DNA of 58,643 nt from Pseudooctadecabacter sp. (GTDB lineage: Bacteria; Pseudomonadota; Alphaproteobacteria; Rhodobacterales; Rhodobacteraceae), in contig NZ_JAHDGE010000015.1 in assembly GCF_020627745.1 (NCBI RefSeq), forward strand, positions 1-58,643, read 5' to 3'. The translations under genes and the position numbers were made by a program. Shown here piece after piece: positions 45,665-53,930 of this stretch. The notes beneath the pieces are model-generated. The model saw nothing but the letters and a program-made list of their open reading frames with translations, did no database searches and was not told the origin of the DNA. Position 1 is the first letter of the stretch, and each line of letters begins with the position of its first letter.

Positions 45665-46123
45665 TCATTCGTCCACAACCTCAAACAGATTGGGCACCGC
45701 AGGACAGGGCGCCAATTCATTGCCCACGACATCCGACAACCGTGTCTGGTGCAAAAACACATAGACATGCGCGCTCAACCCCTCCCACAGCCGGTTCGTC
45801 ATGCTCTGCGCGCGGCTGCCCGACACAGCCCCCGACGCACCTGCACCGGTGTGCATGGCCGACACTGTCTCATCCACGGCGGACAAAATCTCCACCACGC
45901 GAATGTCCGACGCCGCCCGCGCCAGCTTGTAACCGCCCCCCGGCCCGCGCACACTCTCGACCAGTCCCGCCCGGCGCAGCTTCACAAACAACTGCTCCAG
46001 ATAGGGCAGCGAAACGCCTTGCCGGCGGCTCAACTCCCCAAGGCTCACCAACTGGTCGGCAGGCTGCAGCGCAATATCGGCCAAAGCCACCATCGCATAG
46101 CGCCCCTTGGTGCTTAATTTCAT
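45665..46123 (-). CDS. iscR: Rrf2-family Fe-S regulator IscR
   Basis: Represses the Fe-S assembly operon when clusters are sufficient. 152 residues with the Rrf2 winged helix (MKLSTKGRYAMVALADIAL, VSLPYLEQLFVKLRRAGLVESVRGPGGGYKLAR). E. coli IscR holds its cluster with three cysteines near 92-104; here that region (TGAGASGAVSGSRAQ) has none, and the only cysteine is Cys140. Loss of the three-cysteine site has been described for Rhodobacter sphaeroides IscR. Start ATG 46123 begins the family motif. Confidence 0.93.
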   Translation of the reverse strand: MKLSTKGRYAMVALADIALQPADQLVSLGELSRRQGVSLPYLEQLFVKLRRAGLVESVRGPGGGYKLARAASDIRVVEILSAVDETVSAMHTGAGASGAVSGSRAQSMTNRLWEGLSAHVYVFLHQTRLSDVVGNELAPCPAVPNLFEVVDE

Positions 46124-46221
46124 AGCCAAACCCCCGGGTCCGGCGACCAGAGGCGTTGACGCCGCCCCCTCCCGCCTTTACTTGAAAACAACCCGCACGG
46201 GCAGACCACCGCCCACGCGAA

Positions 46222-46236
46222 TTAGAATCTTTCTAA
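46222..46236. promoter_or_regulatory. Candidate IscR operator in the divergent iscR/hydrolase promoter
   Basis: Perfect palindrome TTAGAA-TCT-TTCTAA, 98 bases upstream of the iscR start and 53 bases upstream of the divergent hydrolase start. Its AT-rich sequence stands out locally. Placement fits autoregulation of iscR and the whole operon. Confidence 0.6.
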
Positions 46237-46288
46237 AGTGCCTGAGCGTTTCCGTCAACAATCAAGCCAAACCAACGAACGGACCAAA

Positions 46289-46942
46289 ATGCCCGAAGTC
46301 ATCTTTCCCGGCCCCGAAGGCCGCCTCGAAGGCCGCTACCACCCGCAAAAGGAACGTGATGCACCGATCGCCATCGTGCTGCACCCGCACCCCCAATTCG
46401 GCGGAACGATGAACAACAAGGTCGTCTACAACCTGCATTATGCGTTCTATAACATGGGCTTCACGGTCCTGCGGTTCAACTTCCGCGGCGTGGGCCGCAG
46501 CCAGGGCGAATACGATCAGGGCGTGGGGGAGCTGTCCGATGCCGCCTCCGCCCTCGATTACCTGCAATCCATGAACACCAATTCCAAACACTGCTGGGTC
46601 GCGGGCTTCAGCTTTGGCGCATGGATCGGGATGCAACTGCTGATGCGTCGCCCTGAAATCACGGGCTTTATCTCGGTCAGCCCACCGGCCAATATGTACG
46701 ACTTCAGCTTCCTGGCCCCCTGCCCGTCGTCTGGCCTGATCATCAATGGCGCCGCCGACCGCGTGGCCCCACCGGCTGACACGGTGAACCTCGTCAACAA
46801 ACTGCACGAACAAAAAGGCATCACCATCACCCACGAAGAGGTCGAAGGCGCAGGTCACTTCTTCGAAGACCCGCACATGGACCCGATGATCGGCTCCGTG
46901 CAATCCTACGTCAAACGCCGCCTGACGGAGACAACCCGCTAA
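46289..46942 (+). CDS. Alpha/beta hydrolase
   Basis: 217 residues. The family of small dienelactone-hydrolase-like esterases is suggested by IAIVLHPHPQFGGTMNNKVVYNL, TVLRFNFRGVGRSQG, WVAGFSFGAWIGMQL (nucleophile elbow GFSFGA with Ser), GAADRVAPPADT (Asp) and EGAGHFFED (His). It is cytoplasmic; the substrate is unknown. The ATG at 46289 begins MPEVIFPGPEGRLEGRYH; the longer frame adds 17 residues. It is divergent from iscR across the candidate IscR site. The next ATG overlaps its stop (TAATG). Confidence 0.9.
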   Translation: MPEVIFPGPEGRLEGRYHPQKERDAPIAIVLHPHPQFGGTMNNKVVYNLHYAFYNMGFTVLRFNFRGVGRSQGEYDQGVGELSDAASALDYLQSMNTNSKHCWVAGFSFGAWIGMQLLMRRPEITGFISVSPPANMYDFSFLAPCPSSGLIINGAADRVAPPADTVNLVNKLHEQKGITITHEEVEGAGHFFEDPHMDPMIGSVQSYVKRRLTETTR

Positions 46943-47187
46943 TGTCCGACAGCCTGACCAAACTCGCCTCCAAAATGGCCGATGACGTGCTTGAGGTGCA
47001 GGACATCACCGGCGAAGACCGTTTGTTTATGGAACTGGCCGAGGTGATCGGCTCTGCCTCCCAAACCCTCGAAGAGGCGTTCCTGACCGAGGTCCGCATC
47101 CGCCTTGCCGAACGCACCGGCCGCCGGTTCCTGAACCAAAAGATCGCCGAGGCCAAGGCCGCCCAACAAGGCGGCACCGCTGGCTAG
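46942..47187 (+). CDS. Small conserved-looking protein, 81 residues
   Basis: Unrecognised. Mostly helical and charged (DSLTKLASKMADDVLEVQDITGED, LAEVIGSASQTLEEAFLTEVRIRLAERTGRRFL) with no signal or membrane segment, so it is probably cytoplasmic. Its start overlaps the hydrolase stop by one base and its stop directly abuts the next ATG, so all three genes are translationally linked. Confidence 0.8.
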   Translation: MSDSLTKLASKMADDVLEVQDITGEDRLFMELAEVIGSASQTLEEAFLTEVRIRLAERTGRRFLNQKIAEAKAAQQGGTAG

Positions 47188-47592
47188 ATGCAACCTGCTG
47201 ATCTGCCTCTCATCCCCCTGCTTGACGGCACCCATGCGGTCGTTCAGGCGGATGAGGTTGCAGGCACCTCCGCACGCCTGTTCCTCACCCTGACCCGCGC
47301 AACCCCAGCGCAAACGCCGTCCCCGCTTGGCGCTGCCGATGTCATCGCCGTCATCACCATCAACACCACCGATGTGCCCTGGCCCATCGCCGGCTACGAC
47401 GCCATCCCGCGTCTGACAGCCCCGCTGAGCGACGCGCAGACCACACCGCAGGATCCCGCCATCGCCGAAGCGCTGGCCAATGCGCTCCATGGCCTTTACC
47501 CATGGGACGGCTTCCCCGACCCTGCGTTCTTTGACGCCTTCCTCACCGGCCCGCGCCCCGATACCATCCGCCTCACCTCCCAGATGCCTTAG
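47188..47592 (+). CDS. Unknown protein, 134 residues
   Basis: Unrecognised. No signal peptide, cysteine or membrane segment. The text is beta-strand-rich at the start (LPLIPLLDGTHAVVQADEVAGTSARLFLTLTRATP), then acidic and proline-rich. It begins immediately after the preceding stop (TAG ATG) and is followed 86 bases later by the tandem-HD gene. Composition matches the region. Confidence 0.72.
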   Translation: MQPADLPLIPLLDGTHAVVQADEVAGTSARLFLTLTRATPAQTPSPLGAADVIAVITINTTDVPWPIAGYDAIPRLTAPLSDAQTTPQDPAIAEALANALHGLYPWDGFPDPAFFDAFLTGPRPDTIRLTSQMP

Positions 47593-47678
47593 GTTATGTG
47601 GCCCCCCTTCATCTGGCCCGAAAAACTCCCGCCGGAGGCGCACATCAGCCCCCCGCGATCCCGCCTCTGAAAGCCCCC

Positions 47679-48854
47679 ATGCCCATCCCCACACCTGCAC
47701 AACGCATTTCCCACCAACTGGCCTTTCTGGTCGAGGCTGACAAACTCAAATCCGTTACCCGCGCCAATCCGCTGGCCGATGGCTCGCGTCTGGAAAACAC
47801 CGCCGAACACAGCTGGCACCTGTGCCTTTGGGCGCTGGTCTTCGAAGACCAGTCCAAAGGCGCGAACCTGCCCCGCGTGTGGCAAATGCTTCTTCTGCAC
47901 GATCTGGTAGAAATCGACGCGGGCGACCACCCGATCCATCTGCCCCGCGACGAAGACGCCATCGCCGCCGCCGAAGCCGCCGCCGCCACGCGTCTGTTCA
48001 AACTGCTGCCCGCCGATCAGGCCGTGGCCTACCGCACCCTCTGGGATGAATTCGAGGACGGCACCAGCACGGACGCCGCCTATGCCCGAATGCTCGACAA
48101 GGCAGCGCCGATGTTTCTGGCGCTCTCGAACCCGGCCATGACGCCCACCGACCGCGACGTACTGCACCAGATCCAGACCACGGGCCGCTTCGGGCACCTC
48201 AAGGATGACTGGCCAGAGGTCTTTGCGCTGGCCCATGACACCCTCAACCGCCGCCAGCCCGTCGTCTCCGAAACCCTCGCCGCACGGATGCGTTTCGTGA
48301 TGGAGGCCGACCGCCTGAAATCCGTCCTGCGCGGCACCACGCTATGTGACGGGTCGCGCCGTGAAAATTCGGCTGAGCACAGCTGGCACATCATGCTCTG
48401 GGCCATGACCTTGCAGGAACATTGCGCCCAGCCTGTACGCATCGACCGCGTGCTGCACATGCTGCTCCTCCATGATCTGGTGGAAATCGACGCAGGCGAC
48501 AATCCGATCCACGGGGATTTCGACGCCGACGCCGTCGCCGCACAAGAACAGGCCGCAGCCGACCGCATTTTCGGCCTGCTGCCACCCGTCCAATCCGCGC
48601 CCCTGCGCGCCATCTGGGACGAATTCGAAGCCGCGCAGACCCCCGACGCGGTCTTCGCCAAATCCCTCGACCGCGCGCAGCCGCTGGTCTGCAACCTGCA
48701 ATCGGGCGGCGGGTCCTGGCGCGACTACAATGTCACCCGCGACCAGATCGAGGCCCGCGTGGCCCTGAAAGTCAAACGCGGCGCGCCCGCCCTTTGGGAG
48801 GCCCTGCGCCCCGACATCGACGCCTGGTTCGCCGCCAACACGCCGGTCGGGTAA
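47679..48854 (+). CDS. Tandem HD-domain phosphohydrolase (YfbR-like)
   Basis: 391 residues made of two copies of one ~190-residue HD unit. Copy 1 has AEHSWH (His44), LLLHDLVEIDAGD (His74-Asp75). Copy 2 has AEHSWH (His234) and LLLHDLVEIDAGD (His265-Asp266). Each also has the VEADKLKSV/MEADRLKSV start and RWDEFE-like IWDEFE segment. Both metal sites look intact. Single-copy relatives are nucleoside-5'-monophosphate phosphatases. I start at 47679 (MPIPTPAQRISHQ) because the longer frame adds low-complexity residues. Fusion of two units is the odd feature. Confidence 0.9.
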   Translation: MPIPTPAQRISHQLAFLVEADKLKSVTRANPLADGSRLENTAEHSWHLCLWALVFEDQSKGANLPRVWQMLLLHDLVEIDAGDHPIHLPRDEDAIAAAEAAAATRLFKLLPADQAVAYRTLWDEFEDGTSTDAAYARMLDKAAPMFLALSNPAMTPTDRDVLHQIQTTGRFGHLKDDWPEVFALAHDTLNRRQPVVSETLAARMRFVMEADRLKSVLRGTTLCDGSRRENSAEHSWHIMLWAMTLQEHCAQPVRIDRVLHMLLLHDLVEIDAGDNPIHGDFDADAVAAQEQAAADRIFGLLPPVQSAPLRAIWDEFEAAQTPDAVFAKSLDRAQPLVCNLQSGGGSWRDYNVTRDQIEARVALKVKRGAPALWEALRPDIDAWFAANTPVG

Positions 48855-48959
48855 GCGGCCCCGACCCAAGACGTATACAATCGCATACATCCCCTTTCCT
48901 TGACACGCCGAACGCGGTAGCTGACCGTGACACCAGCACAAGCCAAGGGAAATCTCATC

Positions 48960-50171
48960 ATGGACAAGATCAAGGTCACCGGACAAATCGTTGAAATGGA
49001 TGGCGATGAAATGACCCGCATCATGTGGGCCTTCATCAAGGACAAACTGATCCTGCCCTATCTGGACGTGGATCTGCTTTATTACGACCTCGGCATGGAA
49101 AACCGCGACGCCACGGACGATCAGGTCACCATCGACGCCGCCGAAAAAACGCTTGAGGTCGGCTGCGCCGTCAAATGCGCCACCATCACCCCCGACGAAG
49201 GCCGGGTTGAGGAATTCGGCCTCAAGAAGATGTGGAAATCCCCCAACGGCACCATCCGCAACATCCTGGGCGGTGTGGTCTTCCGCGCGCCGATCATCTG
49301 TAAAAACGTGCCCCGTCTTGTGCCGGGCTGGACCAACCCGATCGTGATCGGGCGTCATGCCTTTGGCGACCAGTACAAAGCCACCGACATGAAATTCCCC
49401 GGCCCCGGCAAACTCACGATGAAATTCGTGGGCGAAGACGGCGAAGTCATTGAACATGAGGTCTACGACGCCCCGTCATCCGGCGTCTACATGGGCATGT
49501 ACAACCTCGACAAAAGCATCGAGGATTTCGCCCGCGCGTCCTTCAACTACGGCCTGAACCTCGGCTGGCCGGTGTATTTAAGCACCAAGAATACCATCCT
49601 GAAACAATACGACGGCCAGTTTATGCTGATCTTCCAGCGCATTTTTGACGCAGAATTCAAGGACGCCTTCGAAGAGGCCGGCATCTGGTACGAACACCGC
49701 CTGATCGACGACATGGTGGCCTCGGCCATGAAATGGTCCGGCAAATTCGTCTGGGCCTGCAAAAACTACGACGGCGACGTGCAATCGGACACCGTGGCGC
49801 AGGGCTTCGGCTCACTGGGCCTGATGACCTCGCAACTGATGACGCCAGACGGCAAGATTGTGGAGGCCGAGGCCGCCCACGGCACCGTCACCCGCCATTA
49901 CCGCCAGCATCAGGCGGGCGAAGCGACCTCCACCAATTCCATCGCCTCCATCTACGCCTGGACCGGCGCCCTGAAACACCGCGCCAAACTGGACGAAAAC
50001 GACAAGCTGACCCATTTTGCGGAAACGCTGGAAAAAGTGATCGTCGACACGGTGGAATCCGGTCACATGACAAAGGACCTCGCCCTGCTGGTCGGTCCCG
50101 ATCAAAGCTGGCTGACCACCGAAGGGTTCTTGGAAAAGATCGACCAGAACCTGCAAAAGGCACTCGCCTGA
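48960..50171 (+). CDS. icd: Isocitrate dehydrogenase (NADP), dimeric eukaryote-like type
   Basis: Oxidative decarboxylation of isocitrate in the TCA cycle. 403 residues beginning [36 protein letters not shown], the pattern of the eukaryote-like NADP enzyme used by alphaproteobacteria. [26 protein letters not shown] and [32 protein letters not shown] are conserved. The ATG at 48960 has AAGGGAAA upstream; the earlier start at 48927 is rejected. Confidence 0.97.
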   Translation: MDKIKVTGQIVEMDGDEMTRIMWAFIKDKLILPYLDVDLLYYDLGMENRDATDDQVTIDAAEKTLEVGCAVKCATITPDEGRVEEFGLKKMWKSPNGTIRNILGGVVFRAPIICKNVPRLVPGWTNPIVIGRHAFGDQYKATDMKFPGPGKLTMKFVGEDGEVIEHEVYDAPSSGVYMGMYNLDKSIEDFARASFNYGLNLGWPVYLSTKNTILKQYDGQFMLIFQRIFDAEFKDAFEEAGIWYEHRLIDDMVASAMKWSGKFVWACKNYDGDVQSDTVAQGFGSLGLMTSQLMTPDGKIVEAEAAHGTVTRHYRQHQAGEATSTNSIASIYAWTGALKHRAKLDENDKLTHFAETLEKVIVDTVESGHMTKDLALLVGPDQSWLTTEGFLEKIDQNLQKALA

Positions 50172-50218
50172 CCCCAGCGCACTGGACAGCCCCCACCGCA
50201 ACGCCTAGCTGTGGGGGC

Positions 50219-50848
50219 ATGTCCGACGACACCCGAACACCACCCAAAAACAGGCCACGGCGCCACACCCTTCTGGAAGATATCCAAGGGCTGCTTACGG
50301 GCACGACCATGGCCGCTACGGGGCTTGTCCTATTGACGCATCTGGGCCTGATCACCGGCCAGACCGCAGGCCTCGCCCTTTTGATCAGCTACGCCACAGA
50401 CACCAGTTTTGCTGTGGTATTTTTCGCGGTGAACCTGCCGTTTTACTGGCTGGGGTTGCAACGCATCGGCCTGCGATTTGTGATTAAAACCTTCATCGCG
50501 GTGATCCTCGTGTCAGGATTTTCCATCCTGTTCCCGCCCCTGATGACCTTCAAAACCCTTGATCCGATCTTTGGCGTAGCCCTTTTTGGCCTTTTGACGG
50601 GCGCGGGTCTTTTGGCGATCTTTCGACACGGGGCTTCCTTGGGCGGGGTCGGTATTCTGGCCCTTTACATCCAGGACAAAACTGGCTTTCGCGCAGGGTT
50701 GGTGCAACTGGGCTTTGACGCCTGCATCTTCCTCGCGGCCTTTTGGGTTCTGCCTGTCAAAGCGGTCTTACTGTCCATGCTGGGCGCGCTCATCGTGAAC
50801 CTGATCATCACCTTCAATCACCGCAAAGACTGGTACGTCGCCACCTGA
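50219..50848 (+). CDS. YitT-family membrane protein
   Basis: 209 residues with about six membrane segments (HTLLEDIQGLLTGTTMAATGLVLLTHLGLITG at the start). The GLALLISY and TGAGLLAIFRHGASLGGVGIL stretches are typical of the YitT/DUF161 group, whose transport role is unproven. I start at 50219 because the upstream part of the frame runs antiphase through icd. It is 47 bases after icd and 8 bases before the SMR-type gene, suggesting one transcript. Confidence 0.85.
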   Translation: MSDDTRTPPKNRPRRHTLLEDIQGLLTGTTMAATGLVLLTHLGLITGQTAGLALLISYATDTSFAVVFFAVNLPFYWLGLQRIGLRFVIKTFIAVILVSGFSILFPPLMTFKTLDPIFGVALFGLLTGAGLLAIFRHGASLGGVGILALYIQDKTGFRAGLVQLGFDACIFLAAFWVLPVKAVLLSMLGALIVNLIITFNHRKDWYVAT

Positions 50849-50856
50849 GGTCCGCC

Positions 50857-51192
50857 ATGCCCACCCATTTCATCACCCTGATCGTCGCCGTGATCTTTGA
50901 AACCATAGGCACCACCGCGCTTCCGGCAAGCCAGCAGTTCACCAAACCGCTGCCGTCGCTCATCGTGGTCATCAGCTACGCCGCCGCCTTCTATCTGCTG
51001 GCCCTGACCCTCAAACACATGCCCGTGGGCATCATGTATGCCATCTGGTCCGGCTCCGGCATCGTGCTGATCGCGCTGATTGGCTGGGTGGTCTTTCGCC
51101 AGACCCTCGATCTGCCCGCGATCCTCGGCATGACGCTGATCCTCGCGGGCATCGTCATCATTCAGCTGTTCAGCAAAACCGCCGCCCACTGA
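50857..51192 (+). CDS. Small multidrug resistance (SMR) family transporter
   Basis: 111 residues with four membrane segments. The membrane-embedded glutamate is Glu15 in AVIFETIGTTALPASQQFT. YAAAFYLLALTLKHMPVGIMYAIWSGSGIVLIALIGWVVF and the last helix fit the EmrE group. Members export cationic drugs, guanidinium or polyamines by proton antiport; the exact substrate cannot be told here. The ATG at 50857 follows GAGG six bases upstream. Confidence 0.92.
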   Translation: MPTHFITLIVAVIFETIGTTALPASQQFTKPLPSLIVVISYAAAFYLLALTLKHMPVGIMYAIWSGSGIVLIALIGWVVFRQTLDLPAILGMTLILAGIVIIQLFSKTAAH

Positions 51193-51224
51193 CGCGCATC
51201 CACACTCATCTCGCAAACCCCGCT

Positions 51225-51281
51225 TCTTTGGTTCTCAAATATGCCGGGGGGAGGCCGCAGGCCGGGGGGCAGCGCCCCCAA
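51225..51281. repeat. GC-rich dispersed repeat copy upstream of typA
   Basis: TTTGGTTCTCAAATATGCC, then GGGGGGA, GGCCGCAGGCC and a hairpin core GGGGGGC-AGC-GCCCCC. The opening words recur in inverse orientation at 53261-53280 and the core at 53239 and 56700. Confidence 0.6.
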
Positions 51282-51387
51282 CCCCAAAACAATAAAGCCC
51301 GCCCAGCGGACATTCAGATCACACCCCCTTTGCTTTTGCAGCAAGGCGCGATATGGCCCGCCCAACTCTTATATCAGGACGTCACCC

Positions 51388-53202
51388 ATGGAACTCCGCA
51401 ATATCGCGATCATCGCACACGTTGACCACGGCAAAACCACGCTCGTGGATGAATTGCTCAAACAATCCGGCACCTACCGCGACAATCAGGCGACCACCGA
51501 ACGCGCCATGGACAGCAACGATCTGGAACGCGAACGCGGCATCACGATCCTCGCCAAGGCGACGTCCGTGGAATGGAAAGACCACCGCATCAACATCGTC
51601 GACACCCCCGGCCACGCCGATTTCGGCGGCGAGGTTGAACGCATCCTGTCCATGGTCGACGGCGTGGTTTTGCTGGTGGACGCCGCCGAAGGCCCCATGC
51701 CGCAGACGAAATTCGTGACCTCCAAGGCGCTGGCCTTGGGCCTGCGGCCCATTGTGGTCCTTAACAAGGTCGACAAGCCCGACGCGGAGCCTGACCGCGC
51801 GCTGGATGAATGTTTCGATCTCTTTGCTTCGCTGGATGCGACCGAAGAACAGCTTGATTTCCCGCATCTCTACGCCTCCGGTCGCTCGGGCTGGTGTGAC
51901 GCAGAGTTGGACGGGCCACGCGAAAATCTCGATGCGCTCTTTGATCTGGTTCTGGACCATGTTCCCGCCCCCAAACAGGTCGAGGCGCGCGATGAACCCT
52001 TCCGTATGCTGGCCACGACACTGGGCTCCGACCCGTTCATTGGCCGCATCCTGACGGGCCGTGTTGAAAGCGGCACCTTGAAGGCGGGCGAAACCGTCAA
52101 AGCGCTGAGCCGCGAAGGCGATCTGATCGAAAACTTCCGCTGCACCAAAATCCTCGCCTTCCGTGGTCTGGGCCAGCAGCCCATTGATCAGGCCGAAGCA
52201 GGCGACATTGTCACGCTGGCCGGCATGACCAAAGCCACCGTGGCCGACAGTATCGTCGCCACCTCCGTCAGTGATCCCCTGCCCGCGCAGCCCATTGACC
52301 CGCCCACCATCACCGTGACCTTCGGCATCAACGACAGCCCACTGGGCGGTCGTGACGGCAAAAAGGTCCAATCCCGCGTCATCCGTGAACGTCTGATGAA
52401 AGAGGCCGAAAGCAACGTGGCCATCAAGATCACCGATACCCCCGGCGGTGAGGCGTTCGAGGTTGCCGGTCGCGGCGAATTGCAGATGGGTGTCTTGATC
52501 GAAAACATGCGCCGCGAGGGGTTCGAGCTATCTATTTCCCGCCCGCAGGTGCTGTTCCAAGACATCGACGGCGTAAAGCACGAACCGGTTGAGGAAGTCA
52601 CCATCGACGTGGATGACGAATACTCCGGTGCTGTGATCGAAAAGCTGACCGGTGCCCGCAAAGGCGATCTGGTCGAGATGAAACAGAACGGTGGCAAGAC
52701 CCGCATCATCGCCCATGTCCCCTCCCGCGGGTTGATCGGCTATCACGGTGAATTCCTGACCGACACGCGCGGCACAGGCGTCATGAACCGTGTGTTCCAC
52801 GAATGGGCCCCCCACAAGGGCCCGATCCCGGGCCGCCGCGCGGGCGTTCTGATTTCCATGGAAAACGGCACATCCGTGGCCTACGCCATCTGGAACCTTG
52901 AGGACCGTGGCAAATTCTTCATCGGCGCGCAGGAAGCGGTCTATCAGGGCATGATCATCGGTGAACACAGCCGTGAAAACGACCTTGAGGTGAATCCGCT
53001 GAAGGGCAAAAAACTGACGAACGTGCGGGCGTCGGGCACCGATGATGCCGTGCGTCTGACCACCCCTGTGAAGATGTCGCTGGAAGAGGCGATTGCCTAT
53101 ATCGACAACGACGAATTGGTCGAAGTGACCCCCAATGCCGTGCGTCTGCGCAAGCGGTATCTGGACCCCCATGAGCGCAAGCGCATGGCGCGGTCTGAGT
53201 GA
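51388..53202 (+). CDS. typA: Translational GTPase TypA/BipA
   Basis: Ribosome-associated GTPase linked to stress growth and ribosome assembly. 604 residues: GTP-binding motifs HVDHGKTT (G1), DTPGHADF (G3) and NKVDKPDA (G4), an intact switch region ERERGITI, and the elongation-factor-like C-terminal domains ending [30 protein letters not shown], typical of BipA. The start at 51388 begins [15 protein letters not shown]; the longer frame crosses the upstream repeat. Confidence 0.97.
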   Translation: MELRNIAIIAHVDHGKTTLVDELLKQSGTYRDNQATTERAMDSNDLERERGITILAKATSVEWKDHRINIVDTPGHADFGGEVERILSMVDGVVLLVDAAEGPMPQTKFVTSKALALGLRPIVVLNKVDKPDAEPDRALDECFDLFASLDATEEQLDFPHLYASGRSGWCDAELDGPRENLDALFDLVLDHVPAPKQVEARDEPFRMLATTLGSDPFIGRILTGRVESGTLKAGETVKALSREGDLIENFRCTKILAFRGLGQQPIDQAEAGDIVTLAGMTKATVADSIVATSVSDPLPAQPIDPPTITVTFGINDSPLGGRDGKKVQSRVIRERLMKEAESNVAIKITDTPGGEAFEVAGRGELQMGVLIENMRREGFELSISRPQVLFQDIDGVKHEPVEEVTIDVDDEYSGAVIEKLTGARKGDLVEMKQNGGKTRIIAHVPSRGLIGYHGEFLTDTRGTGVMNRVFHEWAPHKGPIPGRRAGVLISMENGTSVAYAIWNLEDRGKFFIGAQEAVYQGMIIGEHSRENDLEVNPLKGKKLTNVRASGTDDAVRLTTPVKMSLEEAIAYIDNDELVEVTPNAVRLRKRYLDPHERKRMARSE

Positions 53203-53208
53203 ATTGGT

Positions 53209-53237
53209 GGATCGGATGAGCTTCGCTCATCCGATCC
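53209..53237. terminator. Strong hairpin after typA
   Basis: GGATCGGATGAGC pairs perfectly with GCTCATCCGATCC around TTC (13 bp). It starts seven bases after the typA stop but is not followed by a T run, so termination would need a factor. It may instead protect the 3' end. Confidence 0.55.
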
Positions 53238-53238
53238 G

Positions 53239-53280
53239 CTGGGGCGCTGCCCCAGACCCCGAGGTATTTAAGAACCAGAG
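53239..53280. repeat. GC-rich dispersed repeat copy, inverted
   Basis: CTGGGGC-GCT-GCCCCAG hairpin (53239-53255), then CCCCGAGGTATTTAAGAACC. This is the reverse-complement layout of the copy at 51225. A fragment of the same end (AGGTATTTGTGAACCAGAG) is at 21074-21092. Confidence 0.6.
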
Positions 53281-53288
53281 AGTTCGAG

Positions 53289-53442
53289 CCGTCTAGGAAA
53301 ACCTCCAGTGGAGGTTTTTAGGCGAGAACGGGCGGAGCCCAAGGCCGTATTGGAGAGGCCCCAGTGGGGCGTCTCAGGCGCAGAATGGTCGGGACCAAGC
53401 CGTCTCGGAAAACCTCCAGTAGAGGGTTTTGGCCGAGAACGG
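53289..53442. repeat. Three tandem hairpin-forming repeats, period about 55 bases
   Basis: Units at 53289-53331, 53345-53388 and 53400-53442, each bounded by CCGT at the left and ACGG or ATGG at the right. Inner stems are AAAACCTCC/GGAGGTTTT (unit 1), GAGAGGCCCC/GGGGCGTCTC (unit 2, one mismatch) and AAAACCTC/GAGGGTTTT (unit 3, one bulge), all with a CAGT-type loop. Unit 2 differs in both arms so that pairing is largely kept, which is the mark of a selected fold. The frames across it (53268-53450, minus) are low-complexity and I do not accept them as a protein. Confidence 0.7.
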
Positions 53443-53459
53443 GCTGGCAAAACTAGGTT

Positions 53460-53930
53460 TTAACCGGCCCGCGTTACGCGATCACCCACCCGAATAAGCC
53501 CCGGTTCCAGAACCGTGGCACACCAGCCGCCGTGGCCGCGCATGGCGTTGTAACTCCCTGGCCCCAAGGCCTTTTCCATCCGTGAACAGGGCGCGCAGAC
53601 GGTGGTAAATTCCACCACTGCCCCGCCGATCCGCACCGGATGATTGCGCAATGCCGTGAGGGTAATGCCGCTGATCACAAGGTTTCGACGCAGCTGGTCC
53701 GGCGCAATGCTGTCCAACCGCGCGAGCGCCGCGATCACCGGCAGATGCTCTGCCTGTATCAACGTCAGCGCCCGTTTGCCCGGCCGCGCGTGATCTCCGG
53801 CCAGCCCGTCCTCCAACAGCTCAGCGGCCTCAACCGATATCAGAGGCTCCAGCCGCGCGGGGCGCAAGCCGATCCAGTCGACACGGCCGGCGCCGGCATG
53901 GGTGGCCAGCATGTCTGCAAAGGCGCTCAC
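53460..53930 (-). CDS. MOSC-domain protein
   Basis: 156 residues, the length of a stand-alone MOSC domain, a fold that handles molybdenum cofactor or sulphur carriers. It shows [40 protein letters not shown], and the candidate reactive cysteines in [14 protein letters not shown], then [19 protein letters not shown]. Its specific substrate is unknown. Its start overlaps the alaS stop by four bases, so it is co-translated with alaS. Confidence 0.9.
   Translation of the reverse strand: MSAFADMLATHAGAGRVDWIGLRPARLEPLISVEAAELLEDGLAGDHARPGKRALTLIQAEHLPVIAALARLDSIAPDQLRRNLVISGITLTALRNHPVRIGGAVVEFTTVCAPCSRMEKALGPGSYNAMRGHGGWCATVLEPGLIRVGDRVTRAG

Noticed and set aside
49733-50218. Upstream part of the long frame reaching into the YitT-like gene
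   Set aside because: It runs out of frame through icd and is arginine-rich nonsense. The membrane protein begins at 50219.
53289-53442. CRISPR-like array
   Set aside because: The units are only partly similar, the intervening bases are about 12 long, and no cas gene is present.
53268-53450. 60-residue frame with repeated STGGFPRRL words (minus strand)
   Set aside because: It is a reading of the three tandem hairpin repeats; the repetition is nucleic-acid structure, not a protein.
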